The notes under the pieces: model-generated | The model's database searches: none | What the model saw: only the letters and a program-made list of their open reading frames with translations | Told to the model about the DNA's origin: nothing | Program-made: the position numbers and the translations under genes | Source of the DNA: Aurantiochytrium sp. KH105 | Taxonomy: Eukaryota > Sar > Bigyra > Thraustochytrida > Thraustochytriidae | Length of the DNA: 64,000 bases | Assembly (NCBI GenBank): GCA_003116975.1 | Contig: BGKB01000009.1 | Location: 311,126-375,125, forward strand | Direction: 5' to 3' | Part shown: in pieces, positions 1 through 10,594 of the stretch | How positions within the stretch are numbered: the stretch's first letter is position 1 | How the letters are laid out: every line of letters begins with the position of its first letter

Positions 1-894
1 AACCTTGAGGTTGACCTGCCCTTTCGAGGGCTTTCGAACGCGTCTCCAGCGCTCACGATCGTTAATGGCTCAGAGGTCGACTCGGAAGACAGCTGGGGAG
101 ACTTTGTCTCCTCAAAGAATCGTCTCTCATTTGATGCCACTCCAGATAATGCGACCGAGCACAGCGCCTTTTCACATCGAACAATGCTGGAAACGACTTT
201 TCACCGGGTTGCAAATAATTCATTGCACTTTCTCGATCAGAATGGCTGGTTGCAAGTGGCATCTGAGCATGGTTGGGATCTTCGCGGTGCTTCGCAGGCC
301 TTTCGGCACTTTGCAAGCATGAGACATGGGCATCTTGGTCTCGATTTCGAGGCATTTACTAATGCTATTGAAATGCTTGCCTCGGATGCGCAAAGAAGCC
401 TCGAAGATTTTTTGCTCAATACAAATGGGGAGGACAAACCTGCGCACGTGGACACAGAGCCCAAGGCTTCGCTGAGCAGCAGCGACAGTAAGAACACTCC
501 ACAAAACAATGCAGAAAAAATGGTGAATCAAGTCATGACGGGGCGGCAGCAGCAGGCTGCGTTGCGGTCTCTCTTTCGGACATACGCTACTGTCCGTGGT
601 AATGCATCATGTCTCACAAATGCACGCTTTGCCAAAATGTGCCGGGACTGTGGTGTTGCCGATCTCGTGCGGAGCGGGCGCTTACGACACGCTGACATCG
701 ACCTGGCCTTTACCAAAGCAGTCAGCAAAGCACAGAATCATCAAGTTGCAGACTTTAACACAATCTGCCGGGCTATAGGCATGTTAGGCCATCGCGCATT
801 TGTTTGCGCCGAGTCCGACACGCTCTCTTATTCGGATACCGGTTTTTTCCGCTTGCGAGCGCACATTATCGCCACCTCCGTCGAAGGAATCTGA
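1..894 (+). CDS. p25-alpha (TPPP-like) protein, 3' part
   Basis: The reading frame is open from the first base of the window to the stop at 892-894, so the gene begins upstream; the ATG at 184 is only the first internal Met. The C-terminal part, about bases 540-790, matches the p25-alpha/TPPP pattern: an FRTYA-like helix, then a CRDCGVAD segment, then a DIDLAFTKA segment and an N-T-I-C-R-A-I-G end. An earlier stretch at about bases 205-390 (LHFLDQNGWLQ to FEAFTNAIEML) looks like a second, weaker p25-alpha-type helical unit. Family members bind and bundle microtubules and are common in flagellated protists, so an axonemal or cytoskeletal role is inferred. The gene lies tail to tail with the CPC1-like gene, 277 bp apart. 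Confidence 0.72.
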   Translation, partial: NLEVDLPFRGLSNASPALTIVNGSEVDSEDSWGDFVSSKNRLSFDATPDNATEHSAFSHRTMLETTFHRVANNSLHFLDQNGWLQVASEHGWDLRGASQAFRHFASMRHGHLGLDFEAFTNAIEMLASDAQRSLEDFLLNTNGEDKPAHVDTEPKASLSSSDSKNTPQNNAEKMVNQVMTGRQQQAALRSLFRTYATVRGNASCLTNARFAKMCRDCGVADLVRSGRLRHADIDLAFTKAVSKAQNHQVADFNTICRAIGMLGHRAFVCAESDTLSYSDTGFFRLRAHIIATSVEGI

Positions 895-929
895 AAACGA
901 ACGTCTTTTACATATTTATCGCTCTTATG

Positions 930-956
<27 letters not shown>
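930..956. repeat. (CT)n microsatellite
   Basis: A pure CT dinucleotide run lies in the short spacer between the two convergent genes, just after the stop codon of the p25-alpha gene, probably in its 3' UTR. Confidence 0.9.
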
Positions 957-960
<4 letters not shown>

Positions 961-1171
961 TCTTGATGTGTTTGCAAGTATGCCGGGCGTATGAATGACG
1001 ACGGAATTCCCTTTCCTTTTCCACACGTGCCCTTTTTGAATGCAAGGATGATTACTTTGAACAACTTTTTGTAAAATTCAAGTCGCGAGTCAATACATTC
1101 TGCTCCGTCAGCCAGGTTGAATTTACAAAGCTTGGCTTCAAGTGAGTCATTGCCACACAACATATTCTTCT

Positions 1172-2472
1172 TTAGTGAGTATCATAAGAGAAGCAAACCC
1201 CTACAAGTTCGGTATCAGCGGCAAGCGGCTTGCAAGCCTCAACTTGCGTTGCGGCATAGAACGCCAAGGCTTCTACAGCAACCTGCTCCGCTTGAAAGCG
1301 CTCGACAATGCGAGAACGATATAAGGCACGTTGCTCAACTGCCATTTGTGCGAGCCGATTCGTATGTTCTTCGAGTTTCGCCTCGATTCGATCGAGGTTC
1401 TCGAGGAAATGTGCCCGCAGCGCGCGCACGGCACGATCGACTGCATCGGTCTCTGCCTCACGTGGAACAGGAACGGAGTCATCTTCTTCAGCGTCCGGAG
1501 AAGAGTTAGTAGCATCCGCCAAGTGAGAAGGTGACGCTGCGCGAGCAATGGCAAACGCCTTTTCCACACGAGGAACCTCAGGTGCAGCATTCTTGCCCGC
1601 TTTGGCGGGAGCATCCTCAACGTCGCTAAAGATGGATGAAATGCACGCAAGCTCGGGTCTATCTCCAGGCTCCTTGCCCTGCAGCGCACTGTCCAGACGT
1701 ACAAGCACCCAATGCAGCACCTGAAAACGGCTGACTTCGAGCTGAACGAGCTGAAGATACGTATCTTCTGCAAGGGCAGTCAAGGTTGGCACTGCCAGAC
1801 TTTCCTCGAGTTCCTGTACGAATGCAGACAGGGTGGCATCTCGTGTGGAGGACTGCGTCCAGAGCTTGGCGACCAGATCTTCAATGCGCGCATGAAGCTC
1901 TGCGCGAGTTCGAGGATCATATCGTGCGTCCTCTGCAATGCAGTTGACGCTCTCCCGAAAGCTCACGACTTCTTGAGCACGCTCTGCGTCGCTTGTGGAA
2001 TCGATAAGCTTAGCATCAATCGTTGCCCGCTCTTTCAGGAAATGATCGACCCAGCGAGTTCGCAAGCGCCGCATCTCAAGCAAGACTTCTTTAACGCCAG
2101 AGATGTAGGCCTTGTCGCAGGTGTCGACCTCAGTGACGATTGCTCTTGCAAGTTCAGGGTCCAGAGTCTCAAGGGAAAGTGGCGGCGCTGAGCTGTCTTC
2201 CTCATGGGTTGCATCTTCCTCTTCTTCCTTGCCAGCTTTCGCAGCGCTCTTCCCCTTGCCTTTGGCAGCCTTCTTTTCTTGTTCCAGAACAGCCGCGCGA
2301 TGCGCTGCAATCTGCTCTTGGGCCATTGCGCGCACGTGGTCGAGCACAGTGGCCAGAGGGTCCGGCATGGAGAACTCTGGATCCGACGAGTTTTCGGGAG
2401 TCGCTTCATCACCACCCTGAAACTCTTCCTTCTCTTCTGTTTCGTCTTCTTTCGCTCTTTCTTGTCGTTCTT

Positions 2473-2503
<31 letters not shown>

Positions 2504-5500
2504 TCGCTGCTGCTTTTGGCTTTTCTGCCGCGCGTTGAATTTTTCGCATCGTTTTAGTATGTGTCGAACTGCCTTTTCAACGTGGCGTGAACGCCTGTTA
2601 TTCTCCGCGAGACGTAAAGTATCCGAATCACTTTGACATTCGTGCGAATTCTGGTCCCCGTCCGCAGCTTCAGTGACTTCTTCCTTTTCTTCTTGTGCAA
2701 TGGGAGAATTTCCTTCCTCTTCATCCTCCTCCGTCTCCTCTTCACTTTCCTCTTGCTTGTCGACAGCCTCAGTGTCCCGCAACGCAGACGTGACGAGCTC
2801 ACGAAGATGTGAGAAGTCGACGTCGATGCCCTCGACGTCAAAAACTTGAACAAAGCTCAGGACGACGCCTCGTGCTCGACCTTCGATACCTTCGCGGTAT
2901 TGAGCTGCCATGTCGAGACAGGTGTCGACGTCGGCACAGCTGAGTAGCTCGCAATAGGTGACGGGATCGTTCAAGTCCACCGCGGTCTCATCCGCGTCTT
3001 GGCGGAGAACGCCTGCGGCCTTGAAAGCTCGGACATTTAGAGGAGGCACGTCAGCAATCGCAAGACTAGGCGAGGGATTTTCGTCATCGACCGCTCTTGC
3101 AGTTTCATCATCGCCGATAGCCTGTGGTGGCGTCTTTCGTCTGGCTCGTGCATCGAGGGCCTCGAGCCAATCGGTGGTAAGGCGGCGACACTTTTCTAAA
3201 TGTGCTTGCCGCTCGGCGAAAGCCTTCTCGCTGGCCTCTCGATCTAGCTTTTGCTGTAACTTTCTCTCCACGCTGGTCTCAAGGAGCGTAAAAATGGAAT
3301 CCGACAAGCATCCAGTCGTCTCAAAACTTTCAAAGACTCCGAATGGCGTGTACCATGACGCGAGCTCTGGCAAGTTCTCTTCGGTGATATAGACTTGCGG
3401 AGCCACGCGAAATCGCTCACTCGCATCAGCAAGAGTGTTCGCCGCTGCTTTTCGAAAGGTGGCGGTGCGTTCACACTTGAGATGAAGGACAATGTCAAGG
3501 CCTCCGGCGTCAAGTCCTTGAAATTGACTCGGATCCACAGGACGGGGCGCGTCGCAGGGCAGCGACAGAGCAGGCTGGGGCTGGTACTCGCACGCCTCTA
3601 CATCCTTTCCACTGAGTCGAGCCTCAAGAAGGCGAGCTTGCGCACGGTTAAATGGAAAGCCATCCATGACCCAGCCTTGGCATGTGTGGACTTGGCCAGA
3701 TGAGTGGTGCAAGAGGTTGATGACGACTTGCTCGGTGTGATCCCCAAAGACACACTCAAAGTAGCTTTGGAATTCTTCCCAGGTGATACGACCGTCCATG
3801 TTGAAGTCCATTTGCGCAAAAGCCTCAAGGGCCTCGGCTTCGATGTCACTCTGCGACTTGCCTTCGCAGTGCGCGCGCATGGTGGCCTTTAGGAGCTCTT
3901 GCGCATCGAGATCTCCAGAGCCATCGAGATCCCAAAAGTCAAAGAGCTGGCGGAGGCGATCAAGCGCCGTCACGAATGATACTCGAGGCTGAGATCCGAC
4001 AGCAGCCCGGGCGTGTGAAGATCGTTGTACCGCTATGTCCTGAGCCTCCGCGTCAAGCTCAAGACGCTGAATCGCTTGCACGCACGCTTCTACATAGTCC
4101 TCATCCGAGTAGCTTCCGTCTGCAAGCTTGTTCACCTTGCCTTTGGAGACGAAGGTTCGCATAAAGGCCTCGGGCTGCAAAATACGTAGACCAAAGCGTG
4201 CTGCAATACGAATCGCCATTGCAGTCTTGTGCGCGAACGGAGGCCCGAGAAGAGCAAGCTGCAGCCGAAAGCGCCGACTTACTGCAGGTATGGGCGCGGG
4301 TGGAGCAGGCTGCGAGGTGATGCGAAGAGGCACGAGAAGATTTCCCACCGCGCATCGATCGGATGTGCGTTCCACTCCAGCCCAGAGTCGATTGTCTGCC
4401 AGGTAATCGTCTACTTCCGCGTCCAGCCTCGCAGGATTTTGGACAAAGTCGACTTTCGTTTCCGTGATTGTTTCAGGCATGCCTGTGGAAGTGCCTTCAC
4501 GGCGCCTTGCGTCAATTTGAGCCAAGGTAAGGTCAACGAGATCGAGAGCAATTTGCTTGCAAGTTCTCTGCGCGTCTGCATGTGCAGCGCCTTTCACGGA
4601 ATCCCGCAGCGCTGTGATTTGCGTTTCGAACCACATTGCGTTTTTCTCGACGCGCAAATCACGATCGGCGAGCACCTCGAGACGCCTTTGCTCAAATCTT
4701 TCGGCTTCCAGGCGCTCTTGTTCATCATCCATTTGCTCTCGGTGCTTTCGGTTGGCACGAATGACGCTTTCAAATTTGTCCTGTTCTGCAAGTGCGTCTG
4801 TTAGTGTTTGCTCGGCCCTGGATGAGCGTAACAGAGAAGATTGCAAATGCTTGATGCGCCGCTCGTGGAGAATGTCCTTGGTTTCGAGCCGCATTTGGTC
4901 CAAAAAGCGAACGCGACGACTTTCGCGCGCTTCCTGCTCTTCGCGGGACGATTGCCGACGAAGGCGATGCTCTCCAACGCTTTTGGCATTGTTGGACGTG
5001 TCCGGATGGCCAAGGCCACCATTCACAATGGCCATGTCGCGCCGGTGCGCTTCGACGCGCTGTTCCATTTGGGAAATTTCCTCAATGGTGAGCTGGCGGT
5101 CTGCTTCTTTGGCCATGACCTTTGCGTCAAGCTGCTTCTGAATCTTTCGCGACTCATGACGCGCGCGAACCTCGTCAATATACTTGCGCCTCCGCTGATT
5201 TTCGGTCCAGATCCCGATTCCCTTTTCATTCCAGTCATTCAGGTATTCGAGTTCTGCCTTTTTATCCATCATTCGACGCCGTCGAATTTCGTTAAAGTAC
5301 ATGGCAAGCGTGTCGCGATCATTTTGCTTGCAAAACTCAATGTAGGCGTCTTGCCGAGCACGCTCATCGTAGAAGGGCTGAAGGTGTTTCTCCATATCGA
5401 CCTGGTTCTGACTGGTGATCTGCTGTCGCAGCGTCTTGACGAAAACGTCGCTCTTGGCATTGTCGTAGCTCGGCTTTCTTGTGTGCGCGGGAAGATTGGT

Positions 5501-5890
5501 GAGCGCAATGAAATTGCCGGGCATGAAGCCTTCGTCCCGGTGCCGGCCCACCTCCACGGTGATCTGCTTGAGCGCCTTGCGAACTTTGTAAAGCACATCA
5601 AAGCAGGTCTTGTCATCGCCGTTGATCATGCGCAGCGCAACGCGTGCGTCGAAGTTTTTCACGTTGAGTCGTGTGAGCGTGCGCTCGATGCGGATGAAGT
5701 TTGCTACCTTTTTTTGCACGCGTTGGCTATCGTGAAATTCGTCAAAGTCGTCCTGCTGGTTGTGACGATATAGCAGCTCGCCTAGGAGGTAGCCACTGGA
5801 AAAAGCGCTGCCGAGGCTCTCACTGGCGCCGCCAACGCGCTTCGTGAGCTGCACCTCATCATTGAGCCAGTCCTGCAAGAGGCGGCTCAT
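1172..5890 (-). CDS. CPC1/SPEF2-like central-pair protein
   Basis: This is a single 1,572-aa frame. Its ATG sits in a strong GCCACCATG context. Residues 1-110 form a CH-like (CLAMP/DUF1042) domain starting LLQDWLNDEV. A long charged coiled coil follows (about 170-520). An adenylate-kinase-like domain starts near residue 545 with a P-loop-like LLGPPFAHKT. Two EF-hands lie at about 640-705 (DLDGSGDLDAQEL and DFNMDGRITWEEF). After that come more kinase-like sequence (GWVMDGFPFNRAQA), a Glu-rich stretch and a short poly-Gln run, then C-terminal helices. This order is that of Chlamydomonas CPC1 and vertebrate SPEF2, which belong to the C1b projection of the axonemal central pair. The P-loop is degenerate, so nucleotide binding is uncertain. 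It implies a motile 9+2 flagellum. Confidence 0.88.
2476..2502. repeat. (CTG)n run encoding poly-Gln in the CPC1-like gene
   Basis: About nine GCT/CTG units on the plus strand read as CAG (Gln) codons in the minus-strand gene. They sit inside a charged low-complexity linker and are likely length-variable. Confidence 0.85.
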
Positions 5891-7042
5891 GGTGGCGACC
5901 GCTCCCCGCGAAGAACCTTCGAGACAACGACGCGACTCTGGCAGACGCGACTCTGTCAGTCAGCCTTGCGATCGCTTTGCCTCTCAAGAGCGCTCTTGTC
6001 CTGACTGATCCGTGCCCATTAATCAAGCAAAGAATCCAGCAATCGAGCAAGCAATCGAGCATTCAATCGAGCATTCAATCATGCAATCAAGCAATTGATT
6101 AATCGGGCAATCAATACGTCGACGCAACCTTGTTTACTATCGCAAGGCCTGCTGAAAAAGTAAAGTAAATCAGGCAATCAGGCAAGCAAGCAAGAAGCGA
6201 CCGCGAAGGCACGATAAGCGTCGCGCATAGATTGCGTAATACCAGAATAAAGCCAAATAAATCATTATACAACTACAAAATATAAAGTCTGGTATGTTGC
6301 GTCTCAACGGATAGCTTGCTCTTGTGGCATATGTGAAGATGATAATGTTTTGGAGCGGTTGGGCGGCCGCACAGAAATTGTCAAGAATTGATCGGCTCGT
6401 TGGACGACATGACGTATCAGCTGCAGCAGTGACTCCGCGAAGACTCGAACACCCCACTCAAAACGAGGTGTCCTTTTGGTCGCTTGAAAAGGAAAAATGC
6501 GGTTACTTTTTGGTCAATAACAAACACAGTATAGGTGGGAAGTGAGCCTGAGATTCCGTTGGCTGCGGCTACTGACAGTGATGGCCGTGGTGACTCCTCA
6601 GCAGCGAGTGCGAAAATCATGGTTCAACCTTTACACAGTCAGAGAGCATCCTTAGTTCTTTTCACTCTTGCCAATTGACCAACTGTGAAAACAAGGGGCG
6701 CCCAGGGCGAGTCTGCTCCGCAAGCGTGTTTTGAAACGTATGCGGGAGAAATGTGGAGTCTAGATATCTCGAGCGTAGGGACGCAACCAAATCTGCAACG
6801 CGGAGCAAAGGCCATCCTTGAGATGAAAAGGAAGACTCTCTCGAGTGAACACGAAAGCAAGAGAGCGAGCGAGCAGGTGACCTGGACCCTGACGAGGAGG
6901 ATACCAACAAGCACTTTGTAGGTGGGCCGATCACTGCCACGACCTCTTTCGTTTCTTCGGGACAGAGACTACGCCTCCACGGGAAAGAATCGCCGGCGTG
7001 ATTCGAAGGTGATCAAGTTCCTGAGAATCGCCACGAAACAAG
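5891..7042. other. Intergenic, shared 5' region of divergent genes
   Basis: This 1.15-kb spacer lies between the divergent CPC1-like gene and the first EGF/6-TM gene. It holds the ATCAATCG-type degenerate repeat at 6020-6112. Only short ORFs without recognisable domains are present. Both promoters must be here, but I cannot assign any element. Confidence 0.6.
6020..6112. repeat. Degenerate AATCRAGC repeat upstream of the CPC1-like gene
   Basis: There are about ten imperfect 8-12 bp units of the type CAATCGAGCATT or CAATCAAG. On the coding strand of the CPC1-like gene this reads as TTGATTG-rich sequence, 130-220 bp before its ATG. Similar tracts precede the RPC6 and IF2 genes. Confidence 0.75.
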
Positions 7043-8185
7043 ATGAGGGCCTGGATGGAACTCTGCGCCGAAAAGGGCCACGGGACGTGGAACTCAACCT
7101 CGAAACGCTGCGAATGCGACGAGTGGTGGTCGGGGAAAACCGACATGCTTAACTTCGACGGCTATGCATGCCTAACATACGAGCCTGTGAACATGGCAAT
7201 TTGGTGTCTCCCGTTGATCGCCATTACAATATTGCAGGTGCGCATTGTCAAGGCATTTCGGACGCAGATCTCAGCATTTTGGAAAATGCGCGCCCGGCAG
7301 GCCAAGCGAGGTATTAAGCTCAGGTGGTGGCAGCACAAGCCGCTGCGGCTCGTGCTTATCGCTCAGATTTCCCCCATTCTCATCTTCTTTGCGGTACCTT
7401 TCAAGGTAGCCTTGCACGAAAACCGGGTGGTGGGTTATGACGTGCACATGTCCGTAGCATTTTTCCTTGCCGCTGCAATCCAATTTGTGGGCAATGTTAT
7501 GGCAGAAGAAGTTGCACTCGGGGCTCTTTTACAGGGATTTGCAGGGTCAAACGGAAAGGAGGTGGAGAGGATTCAGCGGCGCATGTTTCGCACTGCATAC
7601 GTTGCCATTTTTATCTATTGCTGTCTTTCTCTTCCAACCTATTTTACGGGCGCTATTGAAGGCAAGCCATACAGGTTTCCATACGATTCGGAAATGCGGT
7701 ATATGCTCATTATTCGCAACTTTGGCATGATCTCGTATCTTTTGTGGATGGCACTTTTGGCGAAACAAACCACATCGCAGACCGCGCGCTTGCTCGCATT
7801 TCATACCTCAACTGCCACAAGCGAGAAGACGCGAGAAGTTAACGAGATTTTGAATCACCTTCGCGGGTCTGCAAAGGCCAAGATGAAGACTGCGGTGATG
7901 GCGGCTCTGATTTATGGCACCTTTTCGATCAAGCCGCTTTGGCCCTATCAGGGCATACCGATGGCATTTTTGCTCTTTAAAGTTGCCTCTTCCCGCGCAC
8001 ATTACATTTGCGATTTTATGGGTTCGTCGAGACGAGGGGCTTATAGTAGTGCAACGCAGTCGGTGGTTCCTGAAGGCGAACGTGCTTCGCAGACTGCCGT
8101 CACAGATGGATCGGTCATTGCCGCTCAGACAGACGGCTCGGTAACAACTGCTCCAGCACATGGATCCATCGTTGCCGAGCAATGA
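7043..8185 (+). CDS. EGF-like plus six-TM membrane protein, paralogue 1
   Basis: This 380-aa protein belongs to a three-gene local family I do not recognise. Residues 1-45 form an EGF-like module ending in CECDEWWSGKTD and a final Cys before TYEP. About six hydrophobic segments follow, with conserved family motifs: AKRG after TM1, an ENRVVGYD loop, RYMLIIRN, and PLWPYQG before the last TM. The start is the ATG at 7043, because an in-frame stop lies at 7022-7024; it aligns with the MR start of paralogue 2. Two of six EGF cysteines are replaced by Trp (residues 4 and 16). The tail carries three degenerate TDGSV repeats. No signal peptide is visible, so the EGF module may be exported by TM1 or an upstream exon may be missing. 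Function unknown. Confidence 0.8.
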   Translation: MRAWMELCAEKGHGTWNSTSKRCECDEWWSGKTDMLNFDGYACLTYEPVNMAIWCLPLIAITILQVRIVKAFRTQISAFWKMRARQAKRGIKLRWWQHKPLRLVLIAQISPILIFFAVPFKVALHENRVVGYDVHMSVAFFLAAAIQFVGNVMAEEVALGALLQGFAGSNGKEVERIQRRMFRTAYVAIFIYCCLSLPTYFTGAIEGKPYRFPYDSEMRYMLIIRNFGMISYLLWMALLAKQTTSQTARLLAFHTSTATSEKTREVNEILNHLRGSAKAKMKTAVMAALIYGTFSIKPLWPYQGIPMAFLLFKVASSRAHYICDFMGSSRRGAYSSATQSVVPEGERASQTAVTDGSVIAAQTDGSVTTAPAHGSIVAEQ

Positions 8186-8680
8186 ATAAAAACAAGATAC
8201 CTTTGTGCGGGCGTGTGTTTATTGTGTGTGTCTTTTCCCCCATTCCTCTTCTTTGGGATGACTCGTTCTCAAAGACTTTTTACCGATTTGCCCAATGATT
8301 TGCCCGTTACTTTTTTTTTTTAATCCGAGTACTACATCAGGCTTTGAAGTACTAGTATTAGGCCTAATACCAATTACTTCATGGCATGGAGCTCGAGTCC
8401 TGACAGTGCGTCATTGCACTGGCAACGAACAACGTAAATAGATGACGAGCTACAATTCGTGCGTAAAGAATCAAGGAGAGTCGATTTCTATTTTTTATTT
8501 TGTACAATGTCGAGCTATCGAAGCATTGGCGAGTCAAAATGCATCTGTCTGTGACTGTGACAGTGAGTTGACCGCTCATAAAAATTGGAAGCTTTTTTTC
8601 TTCCGCTGTCAAAACAACGCATCCTCGATGGCTCATTGCGACAGCCGGACGGCAAGTCGTGCAGATCACGAGATCATCTC
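8186..8680. other. Spacer between EGF/6-TM paralogues 1 and 2
   Basis: This is about 500 bp of AT-richer sequence between tandem genes, with a poly-T run near 8310. The paralogue 2 frame is open upstream of its ATG to about 8585, but no ATG lies there. That stretch may be 5' UTR or part of a missed exon. Confidence 0.5.
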
Positions 8681-10132
8681 ATGAGAATGTGCGTGGACAC
8701 TTGCGGCGCCCACGGGGAGTGCAACGCAGATGGGGTCTGCGAGTGCGACGCGTGGTGGTCGGGGCGTACGGACTTTGTCTTGTACCAGGGCTGGGCATGC
8801 AATACACCCGAGCCATTTATTGTCGCAGTTTGGTCGGCCGTGCTTCTCGCGTGCGTGTATTTGCAAGTGCAAATCATCCGCGCGGGTTTAGTACAATTGT
8901 CCAAGTTTTCGCAAAGGCGTCGATTCCAAGCGAAGCGTGGTCAAACTCTCAAATTGTATCGTCAACCTTTTGTGCTTCTTGGTATCATCGCCGAGCTCTC
9001 GCCGCTGTGCATGGGCATAGTGGCTTGGAAAAAGGTGACCCGAGCTGAGGATCGCACGATCGGCTACGATGTTCTCGTGTCGGTATTCTTTGCTATTGCC
9101 ACCGTTTCTGGCTTTATTGGTAATTTTTTAGCCGAAATGGTTACGTTTGAAGCCCTTGCAAAGGGTATCAAGACCAACTCTGCTCATGAAATGAGTATTG
9201 TGCGACGTAAGCTGTCGCACGCTGCGTTTGCCGGCATTTTCGTATATATTGTCACGCTAGCTGGCTCCATTGTGCCGGGATGTTTGATTGAAGAAGGGGA
9301 GATCGGGGATCCTCGGGAGTCCGTGCAGCGTTGGCTCCTGATTGGCCGAAACATGGGCACAATCGCGTACATGCTGCTTACCATGCGGAGCGCGCAACAA
9401 GCTTATGCGCGCGCCCAAGAATTCAATGAGTCTTTGCTGATCACAAGTGTTCTTGCGCAAAATGAGTCCAATAAGGCTCTGCAAAGATTCGTGGAGAACT
9501 TGGAGGCGCTATCGCGAGAGAAAGTAAAGACTGGCAAGACTGCTTTGGTCGTGTACACTGTGTTTTCGCTACCCTGGATGTGGCCGTACCAGTCCGTGGC
9601 AGCAGGCTTAGTGACTGTAAAGGTCTTTACCTCACGATTGCATTTTGTCCATCAATATCTTGGTGCTGTGAAGGCTGCCAAGACGAGGGCCAAGAATGCA
9701 AATGAACCTCACGAGCGCGACTTTAATCGTAGTACAGTGTGCTCACAAAGCAAAGTGAGTCCATTTGAGGATCAACTCGATGACTGCGTGCAGCGTAATG
9801 AAGGCGAACATCAAGGCAAAGTAGCTCACCAAAGGGGGTCCGAGCTTTCGAGCCCAGACGTGCTTTCAAGCGGAAAAGTGCTTTCATCGAGTATGTTGAA
9901 TGCACAGGGAACGTTGATTCGGGCACTTTTGAACGAAGATTGCGCTCAAAGCGATGCAGATCTCGTTCAAGAGGATGCAATGGATGTGTCTATGAAGCAC
10001 TCGAAAGATAAGCTGTCCTCGGCGAGTGCGCGTTGCTCACTGGCAGGAATAGATTCTGCCGATTCGAACGGTAAAGACGTTCAGGGCGAGGCAGACACTA
10101 CGAAAAGCGTAGAAACAAAGCTGTCTCTCTAA
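8681..10132 (+). CDS. EGF-like plus six-TM membrane protein, paralogue 2
   Basis: The frame gives a 483-aa protein from the ATG at 8681; the open frame further upstream begins only at a TTG codon. A complete six-Cys EGF-like module comes first (CVDTC, GEC, GVCEC, then GWAC after DAWWSGRTD). About six TM segments follow, with the family motifs QAKRG, EDRTIGYD, NFLAE, a WLLIGRN segment and VFSLPWMWPYQ. The hydrophilic C-terminal tail of about 150 residues is longer than in the paralogues and rich in Ser, Asp and Glu, so it is probably cytosolic and regulatory. It lies head to tail with paralogue 1 and converges on paralogue 3. Family and function are unknown to me; a surface receptor, sensor or adhesion role is only a guess from the EGF module. 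Confidence 0.8.
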   Translation: MRMCVDTCGAHGECNADGVCECDAWWSGRTDFVLYQGWACNTPEPFIVAVWSAVLLACVYLQVQIIRAGLVQLSKFSQRRRFQAKRGQTLKLYRQPFVLLGIIAELSPLCMGIVAWKKVTRAEDRTIGYDVLVSVFFAIATVSGFIGNFLAEMVTFEALAKGIKTNSAHEMSIVRRKLSHAAFAGIFVYIVTLAGSIVPGCLIEEGEIGDPRESVQRWLLIGRNMGTIAYMLLTMRSAQQAYARAQEFNESLLITSVLAQNESNKALQRFVENLEALSREKVKTGKTALVVYTVFSLPWMWPYQSVAAGLVTVKVFTSRLHFVHQYLGAVKAAKTRAKNANEPHERDFNRSTVCSQSKVSPFEDQLDDCVQRNEGEHQGKVAHQRGSELSSPDVLSSGKVLSSSMLNAQGTLIRALLNEDCAQSDADLVQEDAMDVSMKHSKDKLSSASARCSLAGIDSADSNGKDVQGEADTTKSVETKLSL

Positions 10133-10594
10133 AGTGCTGTGTGTGAGAGCGGCAAGCTGCTAGTGATGCACTCACAAGATTGGTGTGAGCGTACCAAGTA
10201 CAACTGACGTTATGGACGGGGAAAGGGTTGAAAGTCCAAAAGTTGTAGAGAGTCAACGATACGACATTTGGTCATGTTGAGTGACACTTGCAGCTCTTAC
10301 TCTTCATACAGATGGCATGACCACATCGAGTTTGCTGTTCAAGGAAAAGAAAAGACTTCCTTGCAAGTCGTGTACACGCGCGTCCTAAAGAGGGTGTCGA
10401 AGGTGCGTTCATCTGCCTTCCTCTCTTTTTGAAGAAAAGTGGCGATGCTTGTCAGTAGTTGCACTCTCTGACAGTGTCACTTCACTTTTGGCTTTCGGTT
10501 GAGAGAGAGAGAGGAGATGCATTAAGCGAGATTGTCATCCGATTCGTTGTTCTGGTGAGAAATGAGCATTATACATGATATTATTATTCTTTTT
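10133..10594. other. Convergent 3' spacer
   Basis: The spacer between the stop codons of paralogues 2 and 3 has no ORF of note. A short GA run lies near 10501-10515. Confidence 0.5.

Noticed and set aside
4841-5773. 310-codon plus-strand frame
   Set aside because: It lies wholly antisense to the CPC1-like coding sequence and has no recognisable domain.
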